Assembly: GCF_018139145.2 (NCBI RefSeq)
Contig: NC_059500.1
Location: 47,762,072 to 47,826,071, forward strand
Direction of reading: 5' to 3'
DNA length: 64,000 nucleotides
From: Gymnogyps californianus
Lineage: Eukaryota > Chordata > Aves > Accipitriformes > Cathartidae
Each line of letters begins with the position of its first letter. The stretch's first letter is position 1. Below are positions 1 through 64,000 of the stretch, in pieces. The notes under the pieces are model-generated. The model saw only the letters and a list, made by a program, of their open reading frames with translations. It searched no databases and was not told the DNA's origin. The position numbers and the translations under genes are program-made.

Positions 1-1
1 C

Positions 2-130
<129 letters not shown>

Positions 131-178
131 AGATGTACATGATACTAAAAAATAAACCCTTTTTGTGGTTAACTTTCA
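131..178 (+). terminator. RPS6: RPS6 3' UTR and polyadenylation site
   Basis: The stop codon is followed by a very short 3' UTR with a canonical AATAAA at 151-156. A T/GT-rich element (CTTTTTGTGGTT) follows directly, so cleavage is expected around 165-180. Short 3' UTRs of about 40 bases are usual for vertebrate ribosomal protein genes. Confidence 0.85.
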
Positions 179-2500
179 GTATGAGACTTTCCAGTGCATA
201 TTGTTACTGGCCATCTCTTAAAATAGTAGTCTAGACTAACTGTATTATGCAGACCAAACTGGAACCACAAACCTTGGTCTTGATTCAGTTCTCTTTTGAG
301 AACTTGTAATATATATTCATGTCTTTAGTAAGAAGTTTCAGTTTATAATAACCTTGTGCATACATGTCCATTTTTCTACAAGCAGGATTTACCTGTAAAG
401 GCAAAATCCTGTGTGATGGTTCAGCAGTGTCCACAGGAACTAAGCTTAAGCTAATCTTTAGGAGCTGTGGGTAGAACTCACTTGGTACTGTTCAGTGGTT
501 TGTTTGGGTTTTTTTAATCTTAAGTACAGGATAGTGTTTCCAGATGAGGAATCATGTCACTTGCTTTTGATACTGAGTGTAAGATTGGTAAAATATAAAG
601 CCTTCAGCTGATTCTTGGCAGAATTAAGTGCCGTTAAGTCAGTCACTGGAACAGGCTCCCCAGGGAAGTGGTCACAGCACCAAGCCTGTCAGAGTTCAAG
701 GAGTGTCTGGGTGATGCTTTTAGTCATATGGTTTAGTTCTAGGTAGTCCTGTGAGGAGCAGGGAGTTGGACTCAGATGATCCTTATGGGTCCCTTCCAAC
801 TCAAGATATTATAGAAGTATTTCAGCATTCTGCTCTTGAAATTGGTACTGAATACTGAGCGTGAGTAAGCCAGCCATTAAAAGGTTTGACTTAGAAATTT
901 CACGCAAGGATAAAATTCACAGTAGCCTTTATGTATTCAGACTGTACTTTGTGCAGATCAGGTAAGGATTATGGGAATTCTGCTCTGACTTAAGAATACA
1001 TCTTAGGTGTTTGATGTTAGAATGCTCTGTGGCTAAATAGATTGTCTTAGTTGTTCTTAAAATAGTAATCAGTTTTTGTTGAGATAGGTGCTTCTATTTC
1101 CAGTATAAAAACTTCAATACATTAAGCTTTATCACAACCTTAGAAGTTAGGAAGCTTTTTCTTTTTTCCCACCTGACTGTCTAGAAGCAGTTGTTCAATA
1201 CACTGAATGTGGAATCTGGACTCTGGAAAACCAGAGCTGCAGGACACACGACTTGCTGACAGTAGATTATGGGCACAGAAGGATCAAATTGCCATCCTTG
1301 AACTTCTGGTTTGTATTAGGGTGAAGGGATACTGATCTCTGGCAAGGGTAGAATTTGCCATGATGCATGGGTGTGCAGTAGAAGCCTCTGACCAAGAGAA
1401 CTGGCCAAAGCAGTTACTCCAAGCTTCCATTTAAGCTGTCTTTCACAGCATAACTGTTCAGGTGCAAGAATAATATAGACTATTTTTTGAATGACTAATC
1501 AACTACATAATCAGAAAAGGCAAAGAGGGTTAGCAATAGTAGTTAAGCATGAGTTAAAATAAGAATGCTGGCTAGTTTCATAAAATTTTAAGAGGGTACC
1601 ATTTTGTATAAGATGAACTAGATACATCGGTGTTTTGTGTTTTTTTTTTTTTTATGGAGGCCATGTTCAAGACCTACAGTTTCACTTTAAACAAGACGTT
1701 CTTTTCTCTTAGTGAAGATAGCCATATAGGCCTGTTAAGCCTGAGCTTCACTAAAATAAAAAGTGTACCTTTCACAAATCCACTTATAATTTAATGTTGG
1801 TGTTTCAGCTGCAAAAATGGATACGGAGAAAATATGGATAAACCTGTATATCATCTGGCAGTCAAATGTGCTTCATATGACATCCTTAACCTGCTCACTA
1901 AAAAAAAACTTGCCCACACACATGACAAATCTTTAAAGAAGTCGTATCAACAGGCACTGTCAAGCAAAAGGGGGTCTCATCTTTAAGTATGAGATTAGCA
2001 CTCACTAAATTCACAATGCTGAGAACTTTACAATAATCTGCAGAAGAGAAATACAGATGACTCGTTTCTTAACACTGTCTAGCCTTCTCTTTTGGATCCT
2101 AGTAACAGGTACTTGCACACGATTAAGAGGCACTTAGTCTGGTCAAGGTCAGCAAGCACTGAGATTAGTGTGTCCTGGAAGAGACCTGTGTTCTTACAAG
2201 GATATCCTGGTGTATAGGCTGCTAATAAGTCTGTCTCTGAAGCAGTGCAACTAATACCCAGTTGTATTAATGGGTGAAAAAAGTGGGTGGGGTGCTGGTT
2301 ATTTTTGTCAAGCTGTCAGTGAGAATGCGTGGCCTTGTTAGAGCCAGGAAATGTACAGCCTAATCCCCAATAACAAAAAACCTCTTCCCTGTGCTGTTTT
2401 CCATCGCTTGTTTCCTTGAATCTTCCTTTGTGGTTCCTCTATTGCTTCCTTCCCCAGTCCTGGCTTTGCAAGTGCACATCAGGCGTACCATGACTTTAGA
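179..2500. other. intergenic DNA downstream of RPS6
   Basis: I see no gene here. The only recognisable element is a short CR1 3' fragment (638-822). The rest is AT-rich single-copy-looking sequence with a T15 run near 1640-1655 and no convincing open frame. Confidence 0.6.
638..822 (+). mobile_element. CR1 LINE 3'-end fragment
   Basis: Starting at CACTGGAACAGGCTCCCCAG and ending near GGGTCCCTTCCAACTC, this matches the 3' part of CR1 seen again at 58510-58680 in this window (CACTGGAACAGGTTGCTCAG, then CAGTCCCTTCCAACCC). It is diverged and has lost its terminal octamer repeat. CR1 is the main LINE of birds; copies are typically 5'-truncated. Confidence 0.75.
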
Positions 2501-3800
2501 GTCACAGAATCACAGAACAGCCCAGGTTGGAAGGGACCTCGAGAGATCATCTGGTCTGGTCTTTCATGAGAAAGAGAGCCTGGGTGAGATTATCTAGCAC
2601 CCTGTCTTGAAAACCTCCAGTGATGGGGAATCTACCATGTCCCTGGGGAGGTTGTTCTGGTGATTGATTGTTCTCACTGTAAAAAAATTGAAATTAAACC
2701 TCTCCTGGTACAACTTGTACCTCTTGCCCCTTCTCCATGTGGCTGCTTGTGAAGAGAGAGCCTCTGTCCTCTTTGTAGCTGCTGTTTAAGTATGTGATGA
2801 GGGTCTCCCCTGGGCCTTCTCCAGGGTGAGAAGACCCAAGTCCTTCAGTCTTTCCTCATGGGGCAGTTTGTCCAGCCCTTTGGTAATCTTTGTGGCCTTC
2901 CTTTGGACCCTCTCCAGTCTGTCTGCATCTTTTCTGCATTGTGGGGACCAGAACTGGACCCAGTACTCCAGGTGCACCCTGACAAGTGCTGAGTAGAGTG
3001 GGATGATCACATCTCTATCTCTGCTAGTAATGTGCCTGCAGATGCAGCTCAGGATCCAATTTGCCTTGGTTGCTGCAGCAGCACACTGCTGACTCATGCT
3101 TAGCTTGTTGTCCACCGGGACCCCGAGGTCCTTCTCAGCAAGGCTGCTCCCCAGCCACACAGATCTGAGCCTGTGCTGGGCTCTTCGGTCACGTCGTACC
3201 AGATGCAGGACTTTGCACTTGTCTTTGTTAAACTTCACACAGTTCTTGCTAGCCCACTCTTCCAGCCTGTCCAGGTCTCTGAAAGATGGCTCTCCCTTCT
3301 GACGTGTCCACCTCACCAGCCAGTTTAGTGACATCAGCAAACGTGGTGAGGGTGCTTTCAGTCCCATCGTCCAGATTATTTATGAAGATGTTGAACAGCA
3401 TGGGGCCCAGTATCGATCCCTGGGGGACCCCGCTTGTGACAGGCTGCCAGCCTGAGTGAAAACCATTGATCACCACCCTGAGTGCAGCCAGAGCGCCAAT
3501 TTCCTGCCCATCTCACAGACCACCCATCCAGTCTGTATCTTGAGTTTGTCCGGGAGAAGGCTGTGGGAAACGGTGTCAAATGCTTTGCTGAAGTCTAGCT
3601 AAACAATACGCGCTGCTTTCCCTCTGTTGACATGTTATTTTTTTGTGGCAGGTGATGAAGTTAGTCTGGCATGATTTGCCTTTGGTAAATCCATACTGGA
3701 TTTTCCCAGTCACCTGCTTTCACCATGGCTTGAGGTCATGGATGAAGCAAATCTCCAACTCAGAAGAGGTTAATGAGGTAGTGCTCTGTCTCTGCCCCTG
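2501..3800 (-). mobile_element. CR1 LINE fragment with a broken reverse transcriptase
   Basis: This 5'-truncated CR1 lies on the - strand. Its 3' end is at 2501 (AGTCACAGAATCACAGAAC, the usual CR1 tail region seen from the other strand). Translation gives C-terminal reverse-transcriptase pieces in three frames: 3376-3579, 3249-3476 (containing [10 protein letters not shown] and the catalytic box as FADV) and 2786-3367 (containing CKVLHL, LGSSLAEKDLGV and QRKATKITKGL). The frame changes show frameshifts, and the usual FADD catalytic box reads FADV, so the copy is dead. The homology fades near 3800, after the part corresponding to TGGCATGATTTGCC. Confidence 0.9.
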
Positions 3801-4427
3801 TGCGCTTCCTGACTTGACTACAGTAGGATCTGCCATAAAACTTTGCAAGACCAGCAGCTGAAGAAGTCTCTCAACACCTTAACAGCAGTTCAAAACCTGT
3901 GATACAAAATGTAATGACAAACAAGAAGTGCTATCTATCTGGGAGCAGCAGCTTTTCCTTAAATTTAACAGCAGTTTCAGCAGGATTTCTGGTCTTCAAG
4001 GGCAAAGTTTTTCAGCAAGCCTGAAGCTCAGCTGCAAACTCAAGAGACACCTTCACCTTCAGGGCAAGTAACAGGGACTCTGGTCACAACCTGATAGGTT
4101 GCTATTTCATCTCTCCACAACCCAAGGAAACAGAACACCCATAACATTGATACATGTAATCAGTTTTAACTGGCAAGGTCTGAATTAAGACAGTATGACA
4201 CTACAGACAAAAATGGGGAAAAAAAAATGCCAGAGGAAAACACGTTGAGGAAACCTAAACAAAAACGGTGGAACATCCCCCTAAACTACTCTGGTAACCA
4301 GGCAAAGCCAGCCTCCGCTCCTCCCAGCAGCTTCTGGCTGCCACCCGTCCCCACAGAGCCACTGAAACTGGTAGGCAACCCTGGAAGTCTAGTGCAAGCC
4401 CCTGCTGAAGCAGGGCGGTGTCCAGTC
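3801..4427. other. intergenic DNA between two CR1 fragments
   Basis: No gene or clear repeat recognised. The short open frames on both strands at 4227-4552 run into the neighbouring CR1 and match no family I know. Confidence 0.5.
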
Positions 4428-5105
4428 AGGTCTGAGCATTTTTTAAAGGATAGAGACTCCAACCTGTTCCAGTATTTCACCACCCTCACAGTTAAAACTT
4501 TTAAGCGGGTTTTCCTGTAGTTCAAGTTTGTGCCCATTGTCTCTTCTGGCACAAGGCACCACTGAGAAGAGTCTAGCTGTTTTCTCTACTCCCCACCCAC
4601 TCCATCAGTTATTTAGACACATGGATGAGATTCTCCTTGCCCCTAAGCTTTCTGCAGGCTGAACAGTGCCAGCTCTGTCAGCCTCCCCTTGCATGACAGA
4701 TGCTCCAAGTGCTTCATCACCTTTGTGGCCCTTCAACTGGAGTCATTCCAGTATGTCCAAGTCTCTCTTGTACTAGTCAGCCCAGACTTGGACATAGCAC
4801 CCAGGCATGTCTCACCAGCACTGAGGGGAAAGATCACCTCCCTCCGCCTACTGGCAATGCTCTGTGTAGTTCACCCCAGGACACTGTTGGCTTGCTTTGC
4901 TGTGAGGGTACTCTGCTGGCTCATGGTCAGGTTGGTGTCCACCAGAAACCCTAAGTGTTTTCCTGCCCAGCTGTTCTCCAGCCGGTCTGCCCCCAGCCTG
5001 CATTGGTGCATGAGGTTATTCCTACCCAGAGGCAGGACCTTTGTGTTTCCTTTTGGACCCCATCAGATGTTCTCCAGCTTGGCAAGTTAGTGACTCTTCC
5101 TTTAC
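4428..5105 (-). mobile_element. CR1 LINE fragment, diverged
   Basis: On the - strand this resembles the end of CR1 ORF2. The complement of AACCTGTTCCAGTATTTCACCACCCTCA matches the CR1 segment encoding VRVVxxWNRL, and the segments around CCAAGTGCTTCATCACCTTTGTGGCCC and GGTGTCCACCAGAAACCCTAAG match the reverse-transcriptase C-terminal region. It is more diverged than the copy at 2501-3800 and has no usable open frame. It is a separate insertion or an older, rearranged one. Confidence 0.8.
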
Positions 5106-6472
5106 TCCTCTTTGTAGACAGTAGAAGTTTGTCTCTACAGAGCCGGGGAGAACTACCACTAATGGGTATTCTGAGGGTAGCTCTGAACACATGAAGGATC
5201 AGAGCTTCCTTAAGCCAGCTCCTTCTGCTATCGCCTTCTACCATCACATTCCCTCAAGTTTCCCACCTGATTTTGGCACAGGAGACAGCAGTTCCCTCCT
5301 CCCCACAGCTTAGAACCCCAATCCTGTGTTCATGCTTCTTTGGGGATTCCTCAAATGCAAGCTTTTGTTCCTGTTAACACCCTCCCTCCTTCAGCCTCCT
5401 CTCTCAATAGGCCACGTTAAAGGCACTATATTAGGAAGGCAGTGTAATATTTTTAGGAGGCAGCATTATTAAAAAGACAGCAGTGACAGAAGCAGTCAGA
5501 GCAAAACAAGCAAAGTCATAGTGATGCTGACAAGATTATAGAAGTCCAAAAGACTGTTCCTGAGCTCCCTAAAAAAAGGCCTGAAAAAGATGAGTTTACT
5601 GTGAATCTTCTCTACAAGCTACCAGTTTGTGCTATGCATATCAGTTTCTTCAGAGAGAAAAGTCTTTAGGGTCTGGTATTCTTATTTTTACTAACAGATT
5701 GATGAACTGACTGCCATACATGAGAGAGTTTGAAAGATACTCAGTAGTTGTGAAGGCCTGAAGCACTTGACAGTAACTGGCAGTTTCTGCTGCTTAAATT
5801 TCATCCCAGCCTCACTCCTCTCCCACCACCCCGCCCCATTTAAAAAAAAAAAAAAACAAAACAACAAAAAAAACCCCAAAAACTGGAAACTGCATGTAAA
5901 CCTGCAAGTATGTTATGAGGCAGGAGGTCCACCAGTGTCTCTTGCAAGCTAGGGTGCACCCCTGAAAGCATCACTCTCTGCCCCCATTACAAAGCCACTG
6001 AGAAACCAGAACTCCCGGGAAGTGTTCCACCAAGTATAGCCACCAAGCTGTTCCCAGTCACTGATTAATGATGCTTTTCCTGGTCAGCAGAGAGCAGCAG
6101 CTGTATCATCAGGAAGCCAGGGTCCGTGACTTCCCTGCAAGCAAGATCTTCATGGATTCTGCCTCCCTCAGCCTGTTTTTCAATTCTTCTTACCTCTGCT
6201 AGTCCCCATGGCTTGCTTAAGGTGCCACAGAGCCATCCTCTCTCATGAACCAAATCTCCACAAGTGAATCCCATCTTTTCTCTTCCTCTCCCCCTGCCCC
6301 AACTGCTCCCACTCTTTCCCACTATTCAGAAGTCACTGAGGTACTATGAAACAATTCCCAAAAAAGGCAGTTGAAAGTCTCTGCTTTTGCCCAACTATAG
6401 GCTGAATTTGCATTTAAGATTAAGTTCTGTCAAGCAGGTAAGTTCCAATGGCAAAAAAGCTGAACAATTTAA
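5106..6472. other. intergenic DNA
   Basis: No gene recognised. It contains an A-rich stretch (5841-5880) and nothing else that I can name. Confidence 0.5.
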
Positions 6473-6515
6473 TTTTTTTTTTTTTTTTTTACGCAGGATG
6501 CATACATATTTTATT
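6473..6515 (-). terminator. DENND4C: candidate distal DENND4C poly(A) site: AATAAA followed by a genomic A18 tract
   Basis: On the - strand there is AATAAA at 6515-6510 and, 19 bases further, a run of 18 A (6490-6473). The spacing is that of a normal cleavage site, so this may be the distal end of a long DENND4C 3' UTR. The A-tract is also what a retroposed mRNA end would leave behind; I saw no target-site duplication to decide. Several more AATAAA signals on this strand lie upstream (for example 8505-8500). Confidence 0.4.
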
Positions 6516-9500
6516 TTGGGAAATACATTAAAAATTGTTTCTTAGTCTAGGATATCTATACAGAATTCAGAATATGCAGAGTGCCCTTTTAAACTCAAGA
6601 AACATTTGTCAAATGTACAAAAACATTACAGAGAAACACTTGTTAATCAAAGCACAGTAAATGGATGCCATTTTTCAACAGTTCAAAACAGCCTCTAAAC
6701 CAGTGCAAATTTTATTGCATTGAAGAAAACTTCCCAGCTCACTTAATAAATTCATAATTTATTCACACTACATCCTTTCATCCTCATTACAATAGTTTAT
6801 TTTAAGCTCCTAAAAGGAGTTTAATGTGCTTCTAAAAACAGCAAACAATCCCTTTTATTTGCACCGCTGATTGATGCAGACTGAAACAACAAATAAAAAC
6901 CCCATCCGTTTCTCTCCTCGTATGCATCACAATATACAGCACAGTAGAATATAGAACTAGAGTCCAATTCAACTATTCAGTTTCAAGACTTAGAAGTTGC
7001 AAGGGTGTGTGTGTGTTTTTTAAAACAGTCCATAATGAAAAGCTGATATACAGAAGGCACCTTGAGGTTTTTATTAGTGAAAAGAAAAAAGACCTTTGTT
7101 CAAAATGTACAGTTATGTGAATAACATGACCTGCTTACCATTTAATGAAATAAAGTTATCTGCATTGAAGTAATTGTTGAATTAGGAGTTTTAAAAAGAG
7201 AAAACTACTGAGTGGATTCTTCAGTTACTTACATTTTAACAATTTGTTTTAAAAATATAATTTCTATGATCTAATTTAATATACATTTTGAAAATATCCC
7301 CTATGTTGCAAGGAAAGCAGTAAACTCAATGAAAGGTATATTCTAGCTGCAGCAATACAAAAAGCCATTAATTCACAGTTAAAATGGAATAAAATTACTC
7401 ATTCACAAGTGCAATGTAGCTTCAGCTTAACCAATGTGAAATTCCACTAGGAACAAGACTAAGTTACTTGCAAAACAAATGAATTTAGTTTGAAACATAC
7501 ATACTAAATAAAATACTTTCCATTAAAATTGTATTGTCTAAACTTGAGTTATATAAAATGTGAAGACAGGATATGACTCTAAGTAACATACAGATGCTTC
7601 TAATAACATGTAAAAGCTGGTACCTATTACTGTGCCAATACTGCAGCCACATCAGTCTCCTAGACCTACGGGGTTTTGAAAGTTGTTATGTCTTGGTAAT
7701 GTGCCAGAATATAATTCATAAAGAAAAACTCTGTCACTTAAGAATCCTGACTTTAAACCTTTCAGACCCCATTTGTTGTTTTAATTCTACAAAAAATAGC
7801 TATTTTGATATGAGCACACAAGCTATATGTAACTGTTTTATACCTGGGTGAAAGGTGCAAGATAGTATCTTCTCAGCATAACTGACTGCAGTTCAGCATC
7901 CTTAGGGCAACAATTCAAGGAAGCTTCTCTGTGGTAACTGTTATTCCAACACAAACTTTCGAAGTTCTTGGGCTTACCTGAAATTCATTAACAGTTTGCA
8001 TCCACATATGTGATCAGTATGGTTTATACCCTCGCTTTGTGCACACATTCCAGGTTTTGAAGTCAATACTGATCTGCAACCATTTTCTTCACGTTTGTAC
8101 GTGAGAATTCCAAGATACACACAGAAGAGCCATCTCCTAAACACTGGCTGTTGAGCTACTAGAAAGAATATTTGGAGGCAAGAGTTTTGCAAGTGCACAA
8201 AATGCTACTTTTTCTGCTTACACCAAGAGGAAAACAGAACCAAGATCAACCACACCCCTCCTTCACAACATTTTGTCCAGCTCATTCATGCATTATGGAT
8301 TCAGATAAATTTGGATTACTAGGACTGGGGTGCCAAACAAATTAGAAGCATTTGTAGGTAACTAAGTCACTCCTATGTAACCCAAGAAGTTCATGCTGTT
8401 AGTAACTTGCAGAGAACTTATTATGCCTTCAGTGCCCAATCTTCAGAAAGACAAAAGTGTTTGCAATGCACTCACAAAACTTCTGAAGACTTTTCCCTGT
8501 TTATTTTTGGCCAGATTTTCAACCATATTGAGCCATGCTAAGCTATTGTATGCCATGCCCTTTTCTTATGCATGCTCACAGTTCTTTCAGCATTCAAATT
8601 AGGGAAGCCTATCTCAGAAAGTTTGTGTAGGAAAACCTGCCGTCTCTACCTGTTTGTAGGAGGAGACAAAGTCAAAGGAAGAACAGGAAGTGCCATCATG
8701 CATTTGAAAGGAGAGAAAGCAACTAGGAAAAAACCACTCAGTTCTTAATTCCTTTCAAATTTTTGTGAACTCCCCCCGCCCCCCGCAAAAAGCGTCTCCT
8801 TAGATGAAAACTTAACAGACAAATCGCTTTCAGAGATCTCCCTTTTCATTTGAACTACGGATTTCATTCAAGAACCAGCTGATTAATTAGCTATTAAAAA
8901 TTAGGCATTAAAAAAATCCAAATTAAAAAGAGCAGGCGCTTAACATTCTATATTAAAGAATTAATTTCAGCAGGCAGATTCAAGATTTCAAGTAATTACA
9001 TGCAGGACTTCTACCATTCTGAAATCCAGGTACATACAACAGGAATAGATGTTAATTTGTAGTGTACAGAAACGCCAATATGCAGGAGCAAATCAAAGCA
9101 AGTCCAATCCTGCAGCTGTCCTTTTCCCCTCAGGCTTTAGGGTTTTTTTTGTTAGTGTATATACCTGGGGAAAGTCTAACATGTAGCACTAGATGCTGTA
9201 ACACAATCTGCTTTGCTGTTTCTACAACACTACTGCCTGATTAATCTGTATTTTCAGCAACAGATGGGAAGGTTGTTTTGAAACGAAGGTGATCTGGTTA
9301 CAGAATTTAGTTTATAATAGTATTATTTACAATGGTTTAAAACAATTTGGATGTCACCAATTATCTAAAAACAGCACTCACTGGATAGATTTTCTTTGTA
9401 ATTTAATGAACTGGGAGAATTTAAGGATAACTAAAACTTGATTCCTTGCAAGTGGCATCACATAATCATATGGTTTGTCCATTTAACACTCAAAAATCGT

Positions 9501-11393
9501 CTTTATATAGCTGTATGTTTAAGATCTGTATAGAATTATACAGGAAAAATTGCTGTTTTGATTTGTAGAAGTATTAAGTTGTTTGGACGAAAGCTTCAGA
9601 GAGACTTAAAAGGATGGAACAGCGCATGTCAATTATGTAATAGGAGAAGAGAGGAAAATACGAAGAATCAAGCTCTACTCTTCCATTGTGATGTAAGTCA
9701 GATATCTGCAAGCAACCATGCATAAACCCAAGCAATAAAGAATGAAAAAAAGTCAGTGCGTGCTTTCTTGCTTTTAATTGTTGAGCCAGCACAATATTTT
9801 AATCAAGAGAGAATCTGTCCAGGCAATATCCCCATATTAACTTAGGATCAGCACTTTCAGACAAAATACACGGAATCAGTCTATGATGCAAATGTATTTT
9901 GTCACAAATAGTGCAAATCCTTTGTTTTAGCCTCATGAAAAAACAAAAGTTGGTTTTGTTGTTTCATGTAGAAGCTGTTCCAGACAGATCTTCATCCCTC
10001 ATCATTTTCAAGAATGAAAATTTGTAAGAGAGTAGTATGAAATAAATACATTCATACTCAGATGCGATTATAGTTTCAGCTATGCTCCTTTAACATGCTA
10101 CAAATCTTACTCTTTTTTTCTCTAGGAATAATTCCATCAGAAAAGCCACACCATTAAATTTCATCAAAAAACCTGGAATAAATCTTATCATATTCCTCAA
10201 GTAACAGAAACATTTAAACTGTTGACCAGTATCCAGGCTCTTCTTCCCAAGATTATGACTACTGTAGTCAATTAGATATGTGAGGTGAGGAAGTGTCTTA
10301 TCTACTAGAAGCAATCCAAAAGATGGATTCATCTTTTCAGATCATACAATCAAGCACTTCATTTGTGCTAATATACACCTTGAAGACCACATTTATAAAT
10401 ACATTTTAATTGAAATATTGAATTTGGACTATCAGTGCAAAATAATTAACCCACAGGCTAGTGTGAAACCATGGGAGAGGGTGATAAAAAATTGAAGGAA
10501 AAGACACTTTTTAAGCATACATGCATACAGTATAAAGCATAATTTTTTCAGACAGTATCTGTTTGACAAACCTTGTATGTATCCTAATGCTATTTAAGCT
10601 TCCTATCTAATTTTTAGAAAACCATCCATTTCTGAGCTGCTTAGTGTAGAAGCCTATCATTCTTTTGGAGAAAGCGGCAGTGCGTTCATAGCATCTTTAA
10701 TTTGTCAGATACAGAATACAGGAAAACTGAGTGTAAGTTTCTGGTTTTTACAGACAAACTATAGACATACATTATGAAAAGGTCAGCCAAAGATAATTTA
10801 GAATACTGATCAGGACAAGGATCAGGAGAAGGGTAGCAATTTTAGGTACTGTGATCTGACAAAAGCAACTGCATTGCAAATTCCAATCCAAGAACTCAAA
10901 TATTTACATTTATACATACATACTGCACACCAATAAAAAGATACGTCTTTAGATAAAGGTCATTTTAAAGACGTAGTGAAGAATCTAAGTATTCTGTGGC
11001 AGGAAAGGTATTTCATTAAAATACACAAATATTGGTGGACCTTAAGGAAGTCACCAACTATAGGCTGCTGTTTAATCATCACCTTTTTGAACAACTTGAT
11101 ATTGTGGGGGAAAGATTTGAGGAAGGAAAAGGAGAAGTATATACAGGAAGAAAAAGCAGATCAATCATTGAAACCAGCTCACCCTATTAATATAGTTTTA
11201 AAACATTTTAACGCACTTTACACTGGGTCTCATGAGATGAAAGACAAGAATGTACGTTGTAGCTCAATGAAATTGCTTTGACAAATTGCTCAATTATCAC
11301 CTTTTGGGATTCAAAGTGTATATATCACCATGCTCCTGGTTTGTTCACCTCTACTTTCGTCTCACTGAAGTTTAGCGTGTGTCTTCCTCATTT
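6491..11393 (-). other. DENND4C: possible long DENND4C 3' UTR or downstream flank
   Basis: This AT-rich stretch follows the DENND4C stop codon without recognisable repeats or coding potential. It ends at the poly(A) signal near 6510. On the - strand an ATTAAA lies at 11076-11071, which could serve as a proximal site about 320 bases after the stop, and AATAAA occurs repeatedly between 8505 and 6510. Whether transcription extends through the whole interval cannot be told from sequence alone. Confidence 0.4.

Positions 11394-64000
<52,607 letters not shown>

Noticed and set aside
2786..3579. Reverse-transcriptase open frames as a possible host gene
   Set aside because: They are frameshifted pieces of a dead CR1 LINE with an altered catalytic box.

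Overview
This is a window of bird nuclear DNA holding parts of two convergent genes. The first 130 bases are the last coding exon of RPS6 (ribosomal protein S6) on the + strand. Almost everything from 11394 to beyond 62354 is one large multi-exon gene on the - strand, DENND4C, a DENN-domain Rab guanine-nucleotide exchange factor. The tail-to-tail RPS6/DENND4C arrangement is the same as on human 9p, which settles the paralogue as DENND4C rather than DENND4A or DENND4B. In birds this neighbourhood is expected on the Z chromosome (inference). CR1 LINE fragments with the typical ATTCTATGA-type 3' end and several avian-type solo LTRs identify the host as a bird. The LTR families suggest a non-galliform bird, but only weakly.

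Layout: 1-180 RPS6 3' end. 180-11393 intergenic DNA plus a possible long DENND4C 3' UTR; three CR1 fragments lie between 638 and 5105, and a polyadenylation signal followed by a genomic A-tract (on the - strand) lies at 6473-6515. 11394-62354 holds 32 coding exons of DENND4C. I joined them by hand from splice sites; the phases agree at all 31 junctions and give an open frame of 1953 codons plus stop. The start codon is at 62335-62337, and the 5' non-coding exon(s) and promoter lie beyond 64000. 62355-64000 is intron.

The introns carry a CR1 fragment (58248-58699) and five solo LTRs. Four belong to one ERVL-like family, all antisense to DENND4C, and two of these are nested. One is a 1.2-kb LTR of a different family, in the sense orientation. 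Other notable items are a 55-base poly-G run, a 46-base poly-T run, several microsatellites and a perfect 35-bp tandem duplication. Two DENND4C introns use GC-AG instead of GT-AG splice sites with the same ten-base donor context.

I found no new multi-gene system, RNA gene, CRISPR array or complete mobile element. The window is an ordinary vertebrate gene with some features worth checking: the GC-AG introns, LTR promoter and poly(A) signals inside introns, and a cysteine cluster in the DENND4C C-terminal half.
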